Assembly: GCA_019722365.1 (NCBI GenBank) | Contig: JADFUC010001920.1 | Location: forward strand, 207,063 to 271,062 | Direction of reading: 5' to 3' | Length of the DNA: 64,000 nucleotides | DNA from: Lithospermum erythrorhizon | Lineage: Eukaryota > Streptophyta > Magnoliopsida > Boraginales > Boraginaceae | In this document: positions 10,812-23,100 of the stretch, in pieces | How positions within the stretch are numbered: the first letter of the stretch is position 1 | How the letters are laid out: every line of letters starts with the position of its first letter | Notes under the pieces: model-generated | Told to the model about the DNA's origin: nothing | The model's database searches: none | The model's input: the letters and a program-made list of their open reading frames with translations, nothing else | Made by a program: the position numbers and the translations under genes

Positions 10812-11611
10812 CTCACTTGCCCTTGGACGATTACTTTACAATTCTTTTTTATCCACGATCTCTAGTCATAGGCTAACCATAAGAAATGTGTCATAAAACA
10901 CCCACGACTTTCTTTACTCATTTAGGCGAATGAGGAACCGCGGCGTCCCATAAACCGATCGATCGCTCATTGAGAGGCTGAATCTACCTTATGCTCAATT
11001 TGGATAAATCACTTATAATATATCAACACTATTCTTTATACTTCTTGTGTCGCCTTTAATATGTCGTTATAATCGCTTAAGGCGGGGCGTTTGACATAGT
11101 CAAAGCACACAACTCATATAACATAGGTAGTTATATACGCATGTCTAAGAATTGTTAAACTTAACGGTTCTAAGCAAACATCATAGGACATAGATATATA
11201 TATCTTCTATGATTTCCGTTAATTAAATCCCGACTCCTCCGTTCACATAAGTGATAGCCCATAAGATTGATCAAGCTTGCAAGCTCTTACGATCCAAGAG
11301 AATTGATCATCAATCACTATGTTGGTCATCAAATGCTTGTCGCCCCAGACTGTCAGCATCTGACCAAGGTGAATGGCTACCTTATATTTCTAGACTTGAA
11401 TAGGTTCTCTTGTCAATACTTACGAGGTTGCCCTCACAGAAATTGTGGGGTAGCGAGGACTTCATTTTCATGACGAGGAAACAACAGTTTATATGCAAAT
11501 TAAGACATATAAACATATAAACATAGTGAACAAACGAATTGATATATGAGAAGTCGTAATATTCAATTTATTGTTCACATAACAAGATAGATATACTAAC
11601 TCCCACTAAAC
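10812..11611 (-). other. Non-coding 3' region of inner Copia
   Basis: No recognisable frame lies between RNase H and the 3' LTR. A purine-rich block on the minus strand, ggtttagtgggagttagta (about 11586-11604), looks like a second polypurine tract just after the RNase H stop. Confidence 0.5.
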
Positions 11612-11980
11612 CTAACGCCACTGCGACATTTGTCTAAGACCAATGTTCGCTGCATGTGCATCATGCTTTGCCTGAGATAGTGGCTTAGTGAAGGGATCGG
11701 CAACATTAGCCTCTGTTTCTACTTTACATACTTTGATATCACCTCTATTAAGCATATCTCTAATCAGGTGATACTTTCTAGGTACATGCTTGGATTTGTG
11801 ATGTCTTTGGGGTTCTTTGAGAAGCGAACAATTGCACGGTATTGTCCATGCTGGTCTCTTGGTCCTTGATATTCGACACAACTCGGCTCGGTCACTTTGA
11901 ATTTCTTAATCCATGGCTTCTTTGCGGCGTCAGATCTTGCAATGTACTCGGATTCCGTAGTTGAATGCGCTCACGGTACT
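11612..11980 (-). pseudogene. RNase H C-terminus of inner Copia
   Basis: The minus frame reads SKHVPRKYHLIRDMLNRGDI, then KVCKVETEANVADPFTKPLS and QAKHDAHAANIGLR. This is the Copia RNase H end, with S-K-H-I-R-R-K-Y-H-L-I-R and the N-V-A-D-P-L-T-K-P-L motif. It is followed by a stop at 11612-11614. About 800 bp of non-coding 3' sequence separate it from the 3' LTR at 10811. Confidence 0.85.
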
Positions 11981-12299
11981 TCATTTGGAACTTCTCGAGA
12001 TCTTTGTTCGCCGTTGAGACAAAACACGTACTAAGCGGGAGCGGTAATCATCTATCAGTTTGGAAACTAGCATCGGCGTGCCGTGACAACTTGACTCTTC
12101 ATCTTTCACCATATACCAAGAATACGGCTTTTAGTTCTTCTAGATACTTGAGATGTCCTTATTTCGCAATCTGATGGCTCTCTAATGGATTAGCTTGGTA
12201 TCGGTGGCCGCTTAGTGCATGCGACATATCGGTCCGTGTACACACAACATGGCGTACATGATGGACCCGATGGCCGAGCGTAAGGTATGTCCTTCATCC

Positions 12300-13700
12300 T
12301 GTTCATCTTAGCACTAGTGGTGGGACACTACAACCTTTGAGTTGAACTCCGTGTGGGAGAAGCCTTTTGGAATTATTCATATTAAACCTTTGCAACACTT
12401 TATTTATATAGGTGTCTTGGCAAAGTCAATAAATTTGGTTGGCTCGATCTCGATGAATTTTGATTCCCGAGAATGTATTGCGCCGCCCCGAGTCGCCGTT
12501 GAGAAACATTTCCTCGGCCAATCCTTGATTGAGTTTAGTAACTCTATTGTTGCCCGATAGTTAATATAAATCGACATATAAGACTATAAAAACCACATAA
12601 CTCCAGCCTCACCTTCTTTACAAAGATTCCTCTTACGTTTCTAATAAACCCAAAATCTTTGATTGCTTCCTCAAAAGCGAAGATTCCAACTCTTGGATGC
12701 TTGCTTGAGACCATAAATGAACCACATGGCTTGAACCTGCTTAGGTCCTTTGGGACATGTAAAGCGGAGGTTGTACCGTACGTCTTCTCAGGTTTCCATT
12801 CGGAGGCAGTCTTTAAATCCATTGTCATATTTCATAGTCATAAAATGCGGCGTAAGCTAAGATTATCAGATAGTTTAAGCATAGCCAGCAGTGAATATGT
12901 GTTATCATGCTTGATTCCATGAATTTGCTTGAAACCTTTCGCCTGAGCCTAGCTTTGAAAAGCGTAGACGTTCGCATCTTTGTCATGTTTTATTTCTTAA
13001 ATACCCATTTACACTCGATAGGGGCGAACATCGTTAGGTAAATCTCACAAAGACTAAACCTTGTTTGGTACATCGAATCCATAGGACTTGTGGCTATTGG
13101 CCATTGCTCGGCATCTTCGTTACTGTTTGCCTCCTCGTGGGGAATAGGCTGCATCCAACTTGATCATGAGAAGTTTCACCATAACAACGTTCGATTCTGA
13201 CGATCTCTATTGGATCTCACAAAGAGGGTTGGCTCGTCCATGACTTCTGTGGATCCAAGAATTGGTTCGCCACATGTAAGAAGGCAATTCTTGTGGTGCG
13301 TCGATGCAAATACCATATTTAAGGTGTATTGATAGTTGCCATCATCTTGGGGTTTTTATCCAAGATGAAGCATTACTCACTAGTCATACGGACAAATATT
13401 CCTTTCAAAGATATTCACGATCTTACAATAAATCTTATTTTCGTACTTAGTGAAGTAGTAACTTAGTATCCTTCGGATATCAGTAGTAAGCATGCTCCCG
13501 ATTTGGGCTTGTTTGTCTTCTCGATCTCTTGACATAAGCTTCCTGACCCCAAATCTTGCGAAAATCCAGCAGGAGCCTTCTGAGCCATTTCATGGGAAGT
13601 TTTCTCTGCTAATTTAGTTTGGACATTTATTTAATGTGGAGTCTTTATTACTGAAAGTAGTGCGTATCCCCGAAACTAAGCTGGCCGGATCGGATAGACT
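12300..13700 (-). pseudogene. Reverse transcriptase remnants of inner Copia
   Basis: The clearest block is the minus frame at 12828-12544, with FEEAIKDFGFIRN, the Copia RT segment R-F-D-E-A-I-K-D-F-G-F-I-K-N, followed by remnants of the V-L-Y-V-D-D-I-L catalytic strand in altered form (FYSLICRFI). The 13550-12850 part is expected to hold the N-terminal RT but is too degraded to read confidently. Confidence 0.6.
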
Positions 13701-14442
13701 CATCATAGATCGAACGATGTCGAGCAAGGTTCGATTCCTCCTTTCAGACATGCCGTTGTGTTGTGGCGTTCTTGCCAAAGTGAGTTGTGAAACAATACCA
13801 CACTCTCTAAGATGATTATTGAACTCGTGAGCTTAAGTATTCTCATATACATCGGGCCAAAGAAGAATCTTTATAGTCTTGTTCAATTAGTTTTGTACTT
13901 CATTTTGAAATTCCTTGAATTTCTCAAAGGATTCATGTTTGTGTTTCATCAGATACACATACCCATATCTACTGTAATCATCAGTAAACGTAATGAAGTA
14001 ACTATAACCACCTCTTGCAGGTGTGTTCATTGGTCCCGCATCTGTCAGTGTTATGATGCCCAATAAATCAGTTGCCACTTTTCATTTGTATCTAGTGAAA
14101 GGCGATTTGATCATTGCCCGATGGCAAAGATTCACACTTATCGTATGATTCATAATCGAAACCTTCAAGTATTCCACAGTAAAGTTTCTTGATCACGGTT
14201 CGTTTATGTGACCAATCTATGATACCATAGGTATGTAGGACTTAATCATTGAAGCTTATTTCCTTTAAAGTTAACGTTATATGTTGCTCGACGGATACAA
14301 AACATATGAACCATTGTGGAGATGCATTACCATAGATTATACCACTTTTGGAGATCCCGATTGCATTGGGATCGATTGAAAATAGAAAAACCTTGTTATT
14401 GATGATGAAATGGAAATAATATTCCTGGCGATTGCGGTACAT
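13700..14442 (-). pseudogene. Pre-integrase and integrase core of inner Copia
   Basis: The frame at 14442-14242 ends the protease/pre-integrase segment (IIYGNASPQWFICFVSVEQH). About 14220-14090 contains I-G-H-I-N and KSPFTRYK. At 14078-13887 an open frame reads GPMNTPARGGYSYFITFTDD and then YSRYGYVYLMKHKHESFEKF, the Copia integrase core with its T-D-D-Y-S-R-Y-G-Y signature. Further on, near 13750-13715, MSERRNRTLLDIVRS marks the end of the core. Integrase would join element cDNA to the chromosome; this copy is broken between these blocks. Confidence 0.8.
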
Positions 14443-14946
14443 GGTAAATATTGTTCAAATCTAAAAACTAGGCGAAGGCAAATTTAAACTAATAATGGAT
14501 CCTCTTCTTCAGGCCGTCAACTTTCGCGCCATTCACTACCGTAGATCATCTGCTCCTCTTTGAGTCTTACCACTTGCTGCGGTTCACTGCGCATTGCGAC
14601 AATGTGAGGAGCCACGGTAGTGTCAAGCACCCACAGTAGAATTAGAAGTTAGCTGCAAACTATTAACATAAATATCTTTGAAATTCGTGGTGATTATTAA
14701 ACCATTTTCCCTATACGTATTGAATTTCCTCACAGGGTCCACTTTCCGGTGACCGCGGAGTACACAATAGTATTAAATATCATGCGGAGATACCTTTTCT
14801 TTTTCTTGTTAAACTACTTGCTAGAGACAACGCCCGTGAGAAATAAGCCTTTTCCATATCCAAAAATTCATTAGCTTATTATTAGTTATTTGTTTATGTA
14901 TATCGAGGCTTGATCGACCTTGTATATGCTATAACCTTTGATGTAC

Positions 14947-15460
14947 TTAGACATCTCGGTTGGAAAATTTGATCGTGGTGTCTGAGAACTCTAATTCGTG
15001 ACTTATCGGTATCCCAGAAGGATGCACCACGTGGCGGATCCATCCTTGAGATGCACAATCGGATTTGGCGTCTTGACTGTAGTCAATGAGAGCACGAAAG
15101 GTTTCGTATTTCTCATATTTTGCACGCTCCTTCATTTCACTCCAGAGCTTCTGATAAATGTAATACACATGATACTCATCATATAGCGCCTGAAACTTCG
15201 GTTCCATCCGAGTAAGCATGAGAAATTATGCTTTTAAAGAATCCTCTGTATGCAACTCATAATTCTTCCAGGCGTATACATTCGTGTTCCCGGAAGGCCT
15301 TTTAGGAATTCCTTTATATGAGCGTGTCGACCTCGTGGCAGAGACAACCTTCAACTCCACGAGACCCAGCGTCTCAAAATTTGCACCATCATACATGCAG
15401 CGAGTTAAGGTAGTTTGAGCGGATTTTAGGTATCTTAGGAGTAGCCATTTCAATTCTACA
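14947..15460 (-). pseudogene. Gag fragment of inner Copia
   Basis: Minus-strand frames read YAWKNYELHTEDSLKA (about 15230-15290), MEPKFQALYDEYHVYYIYQK (from about 15207), LWSEMKERAKYEKYETFRAL and later SGIPISHELEFSDT. These follow the Copia gag consensus (Y-I-x-x-S-M-E-P-x-F-Q-A-L, Y-D-I-Y-x-x-L, A-R-S-E-K-Y-E-I-F-R-A-L). The region is split by stops. It lies on the 5' side of the integrase remnants on the same strand, as expected. Confidence 0.65.
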
Positions 15461-17745
15461 AGAATAAGTATATAAAACAGGTTTAGTAATATATCATGTT
15501 AAACACTTACAAGCAATTGCAAAGGCAATACGATACTCAAAAATCTCACAAAATGTATTAGTATGCAAGATCTACTATATTGGAATCTCGAAGCGGCAAC
15601 ATTACCTTGTTTTGAAAAACTTGACATAAGCGGTAGGTTAAGCCCAACGATTATATAAACATGACATAACTCTTTGTGTGTTACTAGCGTGCACACATGG
15701 CGGCTATCAACGGTGTATCAAGCGAGCCTGGCGTTAGTGAAAATCACCGATTAGCGACCAATTAAACCAATTTACTTGGAATGATCACTGAAAGCGCCTG
15801 ATGTTAGTGGAAATCACTTGATATGATCCGTTTGCCATACTAGGTCATGATGCGGTACACTGCCCGACCTGATTAGGTAACTCCATTTGATCGTGATAAG
15901 TTTCATAACTTTAAAATTAGTTTGATACGAGTGCTTAAATTTTATGGTGAGATTCATATTATTTGATTAATTATTTAACATGTTATGCGACACATATTCC
16001 AAGTAATATCGCATCATGAAAAATAAAATAAATAATGCACATTTAGGAGATATATGATGACCTTAAAAATACAAATAATAATAAACCTATTACAGCACTT
16101 ATCAAGTGCGATCTTGTATTCTTCAGTTTTGGAAACCTCCGATCGACGGTGGAGGCATACATCTTGATACTCGCGGTTGTACATTTATTCCAGCCCAACT
16201 TGACTAAGGCAAACCACGCAGGCTTGTGGGTAAAATAAAATAAATAAAATAAAATGACTCACCGGTCGTGTATAACGGATAAGCGGTTACATGAGACCGT
16301 GTTCCAAAAATATAACTAGGTCATATCAATATATCCCCTTTCCATCCCCATTACAATATATAATACAATTAAAAACACATAAACTATGCATTTAAAAATA
16401 TATTAAATGGCACAGATTAATTGACAAATGAATGTCATTTAACGAATTTAATGCTATTGAGTATGAAATAAATATGTTATTAATACATAATAAATATGTA
16501 CTTAATACGCAATAAAACGCAATCAATTATATAATAAAATGCAATAAATACTATTTATGAGGTTGAAATAAAATTTCTCAATCAATTCAAATTTTAAATA
16601 TATGATTAACAATCATATAGAAACTTTTCATTTTTGATTATACAAATCAAAATTAATCACATAAATATACAATTTAAATGTGATAGGAAATAAATTTAAA
16701 ATTGATTCTCATAATTATATTCATGAAATATATATATTGTGTTCAAATAGTTATTACAATAACTATTTTATTTATACAATAGAACGATTATTACAATAAT
16801 TATTTCTTGCCAAATATAATAAAATAAAAACTAGTAAGTTTTATCTACACATATTTATATTTTTAACTAGAAATTGTTACCATCATTATATCCTTAAATA
16901 AAATATATTTATAAAAGGATAAATGATGAAAGATATCATTAAAATTGATAATTACAATTATCATAATAATAAATGACAATAAATACACAAAAACGAAGAA
17001 TTATTTCAAAATGATGGATTAGGGTTTTTGTAGCAATAATCTGACGAAGAAACTTAGCGATGTCACGACCATCCCTTTGGTAGGCGGTCGACAAGCGATG
17101 GACCACGGATGGACCGTCGAGCGGGTAATGGTGGCCCGTAACGTTCCGTTGGCCCACGGAGGCCGCCCGGAAGTCGCACCACCATTTTACAAAAATTCAG
17201 TTTTTAAACCCAATTCAAAATTTTGTAAAACAACAATTTGAAGCCCTTAAACATATTCAAAAATTCTAAAATTCATGTCAGATATTCCACACAATTTTCT
17301 TGAACATTTTCAATTGGAATTTTGTAAAACGTTTACCAAAAATAAGTTATGCAATAAACACTCCCATAATTAATTAAATTATTTTGGGACAACAAAAAAT
17401 CAAAAGAATTATGAAATTTCTCAGAACGATATTCTGCGTCCATACGGAGTTCGCACCAAAAAAGTGGAATTTTAGAATAATTTAAACACCTCAAATCAAT
17501 AAAAATGATTTTTTTAATCAAAGTATGTTTTAAAAATCCTTTTCGGTCATGACTAAGCAATCTAAATTTAATCATGGAAATTAACGATATGATGAATTGA
17601 AACGATTATAAAACATAAATTTAATCATGAATCAATTTTTCATAACATATATTCATGGTCAAATATATAATATGAGTGATATAAGTATATTTATAAAAAA
17701 TTATATATATATATATAATTGTAATCGAAATTATAACACTTAAAC
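15461..17745 (-). other. AT-rich 5' leader of inner Copia
   Basis: About 2.3 kb lie between the primer site and the readable gag. The DNA is AT-rich (16300-17000 especially). A GC-richer patch at 17050-17190 carries no recognised frame. Small ORFs here look like chance. Confidence 0.5.
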
Positions 17746-17759
17746 AAGATCTGATACCA
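17746..17759 (-). promoter_or_regulatory. Primer binding site of inner Copia
   Basis: The minus strand reads TGGTATCAGATC, differing at one base from TGGTATCAGAGC, one base from the LTR edge. This fixes the element's orientation. Confidence 0.85.
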
Positions 17760-17760
17760 C

Positions 17761-18706
17761 TGTTGGAAATTACTCAACTTGTACATAAAATAAATTATAA
17801 AAAAAGTACGAGAATCATATAAGTGTATAAAAACGATTACGACATATTCATACAAATATATAAATTACGTATCAATAAATAGAAAAACTTACAGAGTTAA
17901 TGCAATGGATCTTTGTTCAAACTTCTCCCAACATCTCGGCGCCTCAAATGAAATGGGTCCGGATTAATCCATACGAGAGAGGTAAAGTCTCACGATTGGA
18001 CTTGCTAGAATCTCCGAACAATTGGATGATAAAATGCGAGTCAAAAGATGACTCGAATTCTAGAGAGAATACTAAGGGGCGGGCGGGGGGCTATTTTGAT
18101 AGGAGGATGAAAAGAAATGAAACTTAGGTTTTACGTTTTCATCTATTTCACTATATACCTTTTTAGTTTGATCGAGAATAGCTCGACTTGTTAGATAAAT
18201 GGGTTAACTTCGTTAATTTTGTTAACTAACTTATTTAGTCGATAAGTAACTTAACAAGTTACTAATGAGAACTACTACTGATTAAATCTTGATTGGTATG
18301 AAGTTAATTGATTCGGTTTTATCCAATTTGTATTTTATATTTATCGATGAAAATACTGCGATTGGGTATCTAGTTGATTTCTATCGACTCCCAATTAACA
18401 ATCGTGATTTAATTCCATACATGAAATAACTCAACTTCATTGTATGTGTGTGACCTTTGAGCTCCGATAATATTAAGTAGTATAATAATATAATTCGGCC
18501 ATTATAATTATTATACTCCGGTTATGCATGGAATCACAGCAATGCGGCATAACTCACGATATTATCACGAGTTCCAATTCTAGTAATCCACAGTACTATT
18601 TGAACACATAGTTTGAGTAATCACATTTAACTAAAACTAGTAAATGAATTGTTATAACAATTATGCATAACGGAAATAATTATAAATCAAAATACATTGA
18701 TTTCCA
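17761..18706 (-). repeat. Inner Copia 5' LTR
   Basis: This 946-bp LTR starts TGTTGGAA and ends TCCA, paired with 9884-10811. An (AT)n tract lies just outside it at 17704-17717. Confidence 0.85.
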
Positions 18707-19548
18707 GCTAATACCATAACGGAATAGAAAACTTTTTATATGGAAGCTTTTCTCTATAAGCGATCAAGAAGACACATTAAAGTTTATCCCTCGTACCCCG
18801 GACACTTATTTTCTCTATTGATTTGGGAAGCTAGGTCAATTGTAATAGAATGTATTATAAAACTCCATATGAGTGTATGTCGGTTCGAATTTCTCTTGTA
18901 TTTGTTGTTGTCTGCGGCTGTCACCGACACCTTGTTATGGCAGTCGGAATTACGTAATAGCTAGTATAGTGAGGGTATCTCATAATGGAGAGGAACTGAG
19001 GTTTCTAGTATAATTGGGGATCCTACTAAGGGGAGCCGGATATATCAAATTCGATGGGGAGCTGGGCTTAGAGGTAGTGTCAAGTCCAAAGGGAGCCGAG
19101 CTTGGGCATTAGGTTAAGTAGGATAGGGCGTCCGGGAGATAAGTCTTTGTTGCAAATCTCAAAGGGCACTTTGCCCCCGCACGTAGGTGAAAGTTTTCAC
19201 CCAGCCCCGGGTAACAAATCTCTTGTGTTACTTACTTTATTGTATTGTTTGTGTTTATTGTAGCAAGCCCCATTATTCCGATTGTCACTAGCGGGTTGGA
19301 ATAACAATCGTATCACGGTAATATTATTATTACTATCGATCAAATGCGTATTTCTTGATCACTATCAGGAACAACTTGTTATATACCAACTGTCTCTATT
19401 ATACAGTATAATATTCGTGAACATAATTTGGTTTGGATTGATTACTGCATGTGAATCTTTATTTGTCCATATTTGTTGTAGCAAGCCTTTGTCGACTCTT
19501 AGTACAACGTCGCCTTGATTGTTTTGAATTAGATACACCACTTTTTCA
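18707..19548 (+). repeat. Outer Copia 5' LTR, second part
   Basis: It resumes the LTR text (taccataacgga, parallel to taccataatgga near 26012) and continues in step with the 3' LTR through ctctattgatttgg, gtcaccgacacctt, aacaaatctcttgtgtt and ccccattattcc. It ends in CA at 19547-19548, two bases before the primer site. Confidence 0.75.
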
Positions 19549-19550
19549 AT

Positions 19551-19562
19551 TGGTATCATAGC
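19551..19562 (+). promoter_or_regulatory. Primer binding site of outer Copia
   Basis: TGGTATCATAGC matches the usual plant Copia primer site TGGTATCAGAGC (initiator tRNA-Met) at 11 of 12 bases and lies two bases after the LTR end. Confidence 0.85.
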
Positions 19563-19692
19563 GGGAACTCAAAATATGGGTGAGATATGTATAATCCAAA
19601 TACATGGAAGGTGTAAGACAAAGGAAGATCGCTTTATATGCCACTTTATGTTGGATAGAATAAAGCGCATGATGATTGGAGAACAAAGATGA

Positions 19693-20100
19693 TTGTATTT
19701 TGAGATCCACAGACATCGAATTTGGAAAGGTTGTACTCACTTTGGATGGTGTTCAACCATTATAGCAATAGATGGGATACAAATTATAAAGGAAAAAGAT
19801 AATTGGATAAGGAAGGAGCATGAACTGGCCTTGCGTAATTCAAAAGCCTTGAAAGCCATACTAGGTGGGGTGGATCAGAAGATGTTCAAATTGATCAACA
19901 TCTGCACCACTGCTAAAGAAGCCTGGAAAATTCTAAAGAGAACTCATAAAGGTTCGCAAAAAGTCAAGGATGATCAAGATCCACATCTAGAGGGTAATGA
20001 TGTTGCACCAAATGTTATACTAGATGCTATTGAGAATGGGAAGGTGCTTGTAGAGATTTCTAAAACTCTAGTTGAAGAAAGTGTTACTCTTTTATGTTGA
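19693..20100 (+). pseudogene. Copia gag fragment of outer element
   Basis: The open frame has LALRNSKALKAILGGVDQKM followed by FKLINICTTAKEAWKILKRT and HKGSQKVK. This is the Copia capsid (UBN2-type gag) signature, with the conserved A-K-E-A-W-x-I-L motif. It begins about 145 bp after the primer site, as expected. After KVK the family normally continues RMSRLQ; here it changes to an unrelated acidic stretch (NDVAPNVILDAIENGKVLVE) and stops at 20098-20100. The reading therefore suggests a gag truncated or replaced after about 90 recognisable residues. It encodes no complete capsid protein. Confidence 0.7.
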
Positions 20101-23100
20101 AAATCTTGTGAAGACAAGCTGTTGTTGCTCAAATGCGAGTGATCTTTGTGGCTTGTACAAGCGAGGAAAGTGTTGTTCCAAGTGTCGATGACACTGCGAG
20201 GAAGTTTGCATGGGGCGTGTTGTTCAACATTCCATTGATACTATGTATCAATGACCCAGTAGCAGAAGATGTGGAGGCGATGTCACAACAAGTGTTGATA
20301 GTAATGATGATATAAGCTATGCTGGAAATTACGGTGAAGTGTTTGTATCAAGTGTCTATGACCTTTGGTGATAATGTTGTTGAGAGTATCGCATATAAGG
20401 GCGGAAAGGCGAGAACCAATTGTCGTTGTAGGTATTGAGGACACCTTAAATGATTTTGAGACCGAGATGCATATTCCTAATTATACTGCTCAAGAGAAGA
20501 AGAAAAAGTTAAAGAGAGGATGCCTGAGTGAGGTGCCAAGGAAATGTTGATCTTCTTTGAAATTAAGGGCCTGTGAGGGATTACTAATGAAGATGTTATT
20601 GGAGAAGCAACTGCTCCAATTGTTGAAGAAAGAGTCATTGACTCTTTCAGTAGTGAGGCGAAGATGTTGTTGGTGTGTAGGATCATCTGTGATGCAAGTG
20701 TCGATGGCAGCGTCTACAAGGCATTGAACCCTCTAATATTTTTTTAAAAGTGTATTGATGAATTGGTATAGATGATAACCATGAAAGGGGTGATGTAGGT
20801 GTGTGTCGTGTTGATAACGCATGTGGTGGCGGGGGGTAGTGCCAAATGTGAGAACTTGGTTGAATGTGGATCAAGTGTCGGACACTTTGCTTGGATAGGT
20901 TGAAGGATGGTACTCCCATGGGGGGAGATGTGATGAGTCCATCTGTCATTGACATTGTCAATGATCTTGAGAATTCGAAGAGATCCGTTACTCAAGTGTC
21001 AAGGACAACTTTGGTATGGAGGAGTGATGAGGGTATGAAGGTTGAAATATCAAGTTCTCTTGGCGGTGAGCACAGCAAGCGTGGATCTACTTGTGATGAT
21101 GTGGAGCGAAGTATTCAGCGACAGCAGTGTTGAAATTTCGCGGACCTACATAGAAGGTCTATGTCGATAGTTAGTCAAGGTATTCTTGATACCTTTAATG
21201 TTGATGTGGAAGGGTGGAGATTCTTGAGGATGATGAACATAAGTGTCATCAAACCTTTGGTGAAACTATTGTTGAAGATATCTTTGAAGGAGAAAATAAG
21301 CTATCCGGACCAAATTTCATTAACAATGTGATTGTCAATGAAGCATTGATATGAAGAAAAGTATAGACTTTAATGATGTGGATGTTGATCTTTGTGTCGA
21401 GTGCTCCCCAACTCTTGTGATGAGGATGAGATTCCTCCTCGATATTGTCTTTGAGATTTATGGACCTGGCCCGTCATTGTTGAGGAAACTCCAAGAGAAG
21501 GAGAGACTATTAGTCCAAATAACAACACGACGTATGCACATTATTGACTCTCTTGAGGGAAAGGTGGATAATCATGCTAGATCAGTGTTCAAGCCGCGGG
21601 TGATGAGAGACTATTGAGAGACCTTGACCCATTTCATGCGAATGTTATTGGAAGTGTTGTTGACACCATTGATGTCACTGAGGTTGAGTTGCCAAATACT
21701 GTTGATGTTACTCAAAATCAGAAGAAGTCCAAGGAGAAAACACCGAGTGGTGATAGCTTGTCAGATAGATGTACAAGAAGGGTGTTTGGCTTAAATGCCA
21801 ACAAATGTTAGACCAACTACCAGCATGGAGTTGGCATCAGTGATGAAATTAGAGATCGGCGATGAGGATGTTGTTCTTTGTAACGAGCAAAAGGAAAACG
21901 GTTATTGGAAATCTGAAGATTGATGAAAAATAGAACGAGTACGTAGACGAGACAACTTCCCAAAATATTGTCTTTGTCTCCTTGAGATGGTATGATAATT
22001 AATGATGATGAAAGCAAATGCCAAATGGAGGTTCATCTACAACATGAGGATTGATGTTGAGGAGATGATGTCATAGGTCACCAATAAAAATGATGATATC
22101 ATGGGTATCTTGAAGGTGCATGTGTTATGACAACATTTGAAGCAGGTTGAAGTCTCTTGGGCCGAGCTTGTAGAAAAGAGTATCTCTGATCTTAATGATG
22201 ATGGTCGAACATGTAGAGTTTCCTGAAAGGAGAAAAAGGCAAAATGGTTGTGAATGAGAAAACGTCTTCTTGAAATTGTTATTCCAAATATCGGTGTCAC
22301 CCTTGGTAAAAAGAAGATTATTGCGGATCGACCGTGTGCGAAGATGATGTTATTTGAAATGTCGATGACATTGCGAGGGAGTCGGATGAGACTACTCAAA
22401 TTACTAAATAACTTAGACTCTATCATGGTAGATGATAGCAATGTATAAGCGAAGATGAGTTCGGGGAATGTGACGACAGGATGAAAGAGGAATTAAAATG
22501 AGTGCGAGAATCGGGTTGTTCAACCAAGCGCCATTGATAGTTTAGCATCCGGAAGATGAGTTCGAGCTTACAGGAAAAAATATGTTTGTCTTGATAAGCA
22601 AATGCTTGGCTACTGCGATATAGTAAATGGAAGAGGTCGGGAGAAGTATTCCTTGTAAGCGTATCTCGTGTAGCTCCTCAGAAGGATGATGCGAGGTGTC
22701 ACTGAGAAATTGTACAAATGTTAGTACAAATGCTACAAACGCCGTGTTAACCTTGGTCAATCTACACAAAAATGTAAAGTTGTGCGATTATTTATGACAA
22801 AAACTATTTTTCCCCGATAATTGTAATAGTTGTCTTGAAAGAGCCATTTAGAAAGATCGAGGTATTAGGAGCACAAACTATGAAATACGGAAGGAGAAAG
22901 CAAAATGTAATTGTTCACATATTTCCGTGACTTGCTTATCTATAACTATATATGTCTCGTGTCTTTGAGGAACAACTTTGCTTTCAGAGTTGGTGGTATT
23001 TTAGAAGACGGTCGAAACAAAGTTGAACATATTGTTGATAACATTTGGTGCCCCTATCTGTTCAACTATCTCAACATTACAGAAAAGGACTCATCTAGTA

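Larger units (their letters stand above)
9884..18706 (-). mobile_element. Inner Copia (Tork-type) retrotransposon, minus strand, inside the outer LTR
   Basis: Two direct LTRs (9884-10811 and 17761-18706) share the start tgttggaaattac/tgttgaaaattac and parallel text throughout. Minus-strand reading gives gag, the pre-integrase region, integrase, RT and RNase H in the Copia order. A primer site for initiator tRNA abuts 17761. The element sits inside the outer LTR: ggagggattt ends at 9880 and taccata resumes at about 18712. A clean 5-bp target duplication is not evident. All frames are broken. Confidence 0.88.

Noticed and set aside
13720..13760. A ggttcgattcc word that looks like a tRNA T-arm
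   Set aside because: On the minus strand it is the integrase motif MSERRNRTLLDI of the inner Copia; no acceptor stem or D-arm flanks it.
20683..20995. Two minus frames rich in His, Pro and Thr
   Set aside because: They are short, overlapping and have no motif; the composition comes from GTG/GGT-rich plus-strand repeats.
22037..22448. Overlapping 134- and 64-residue frames on opposite strands
   Set aside because: They fall in the unreadable interior of the outer Copia; neither has a known motif and both have shadow-type composition.
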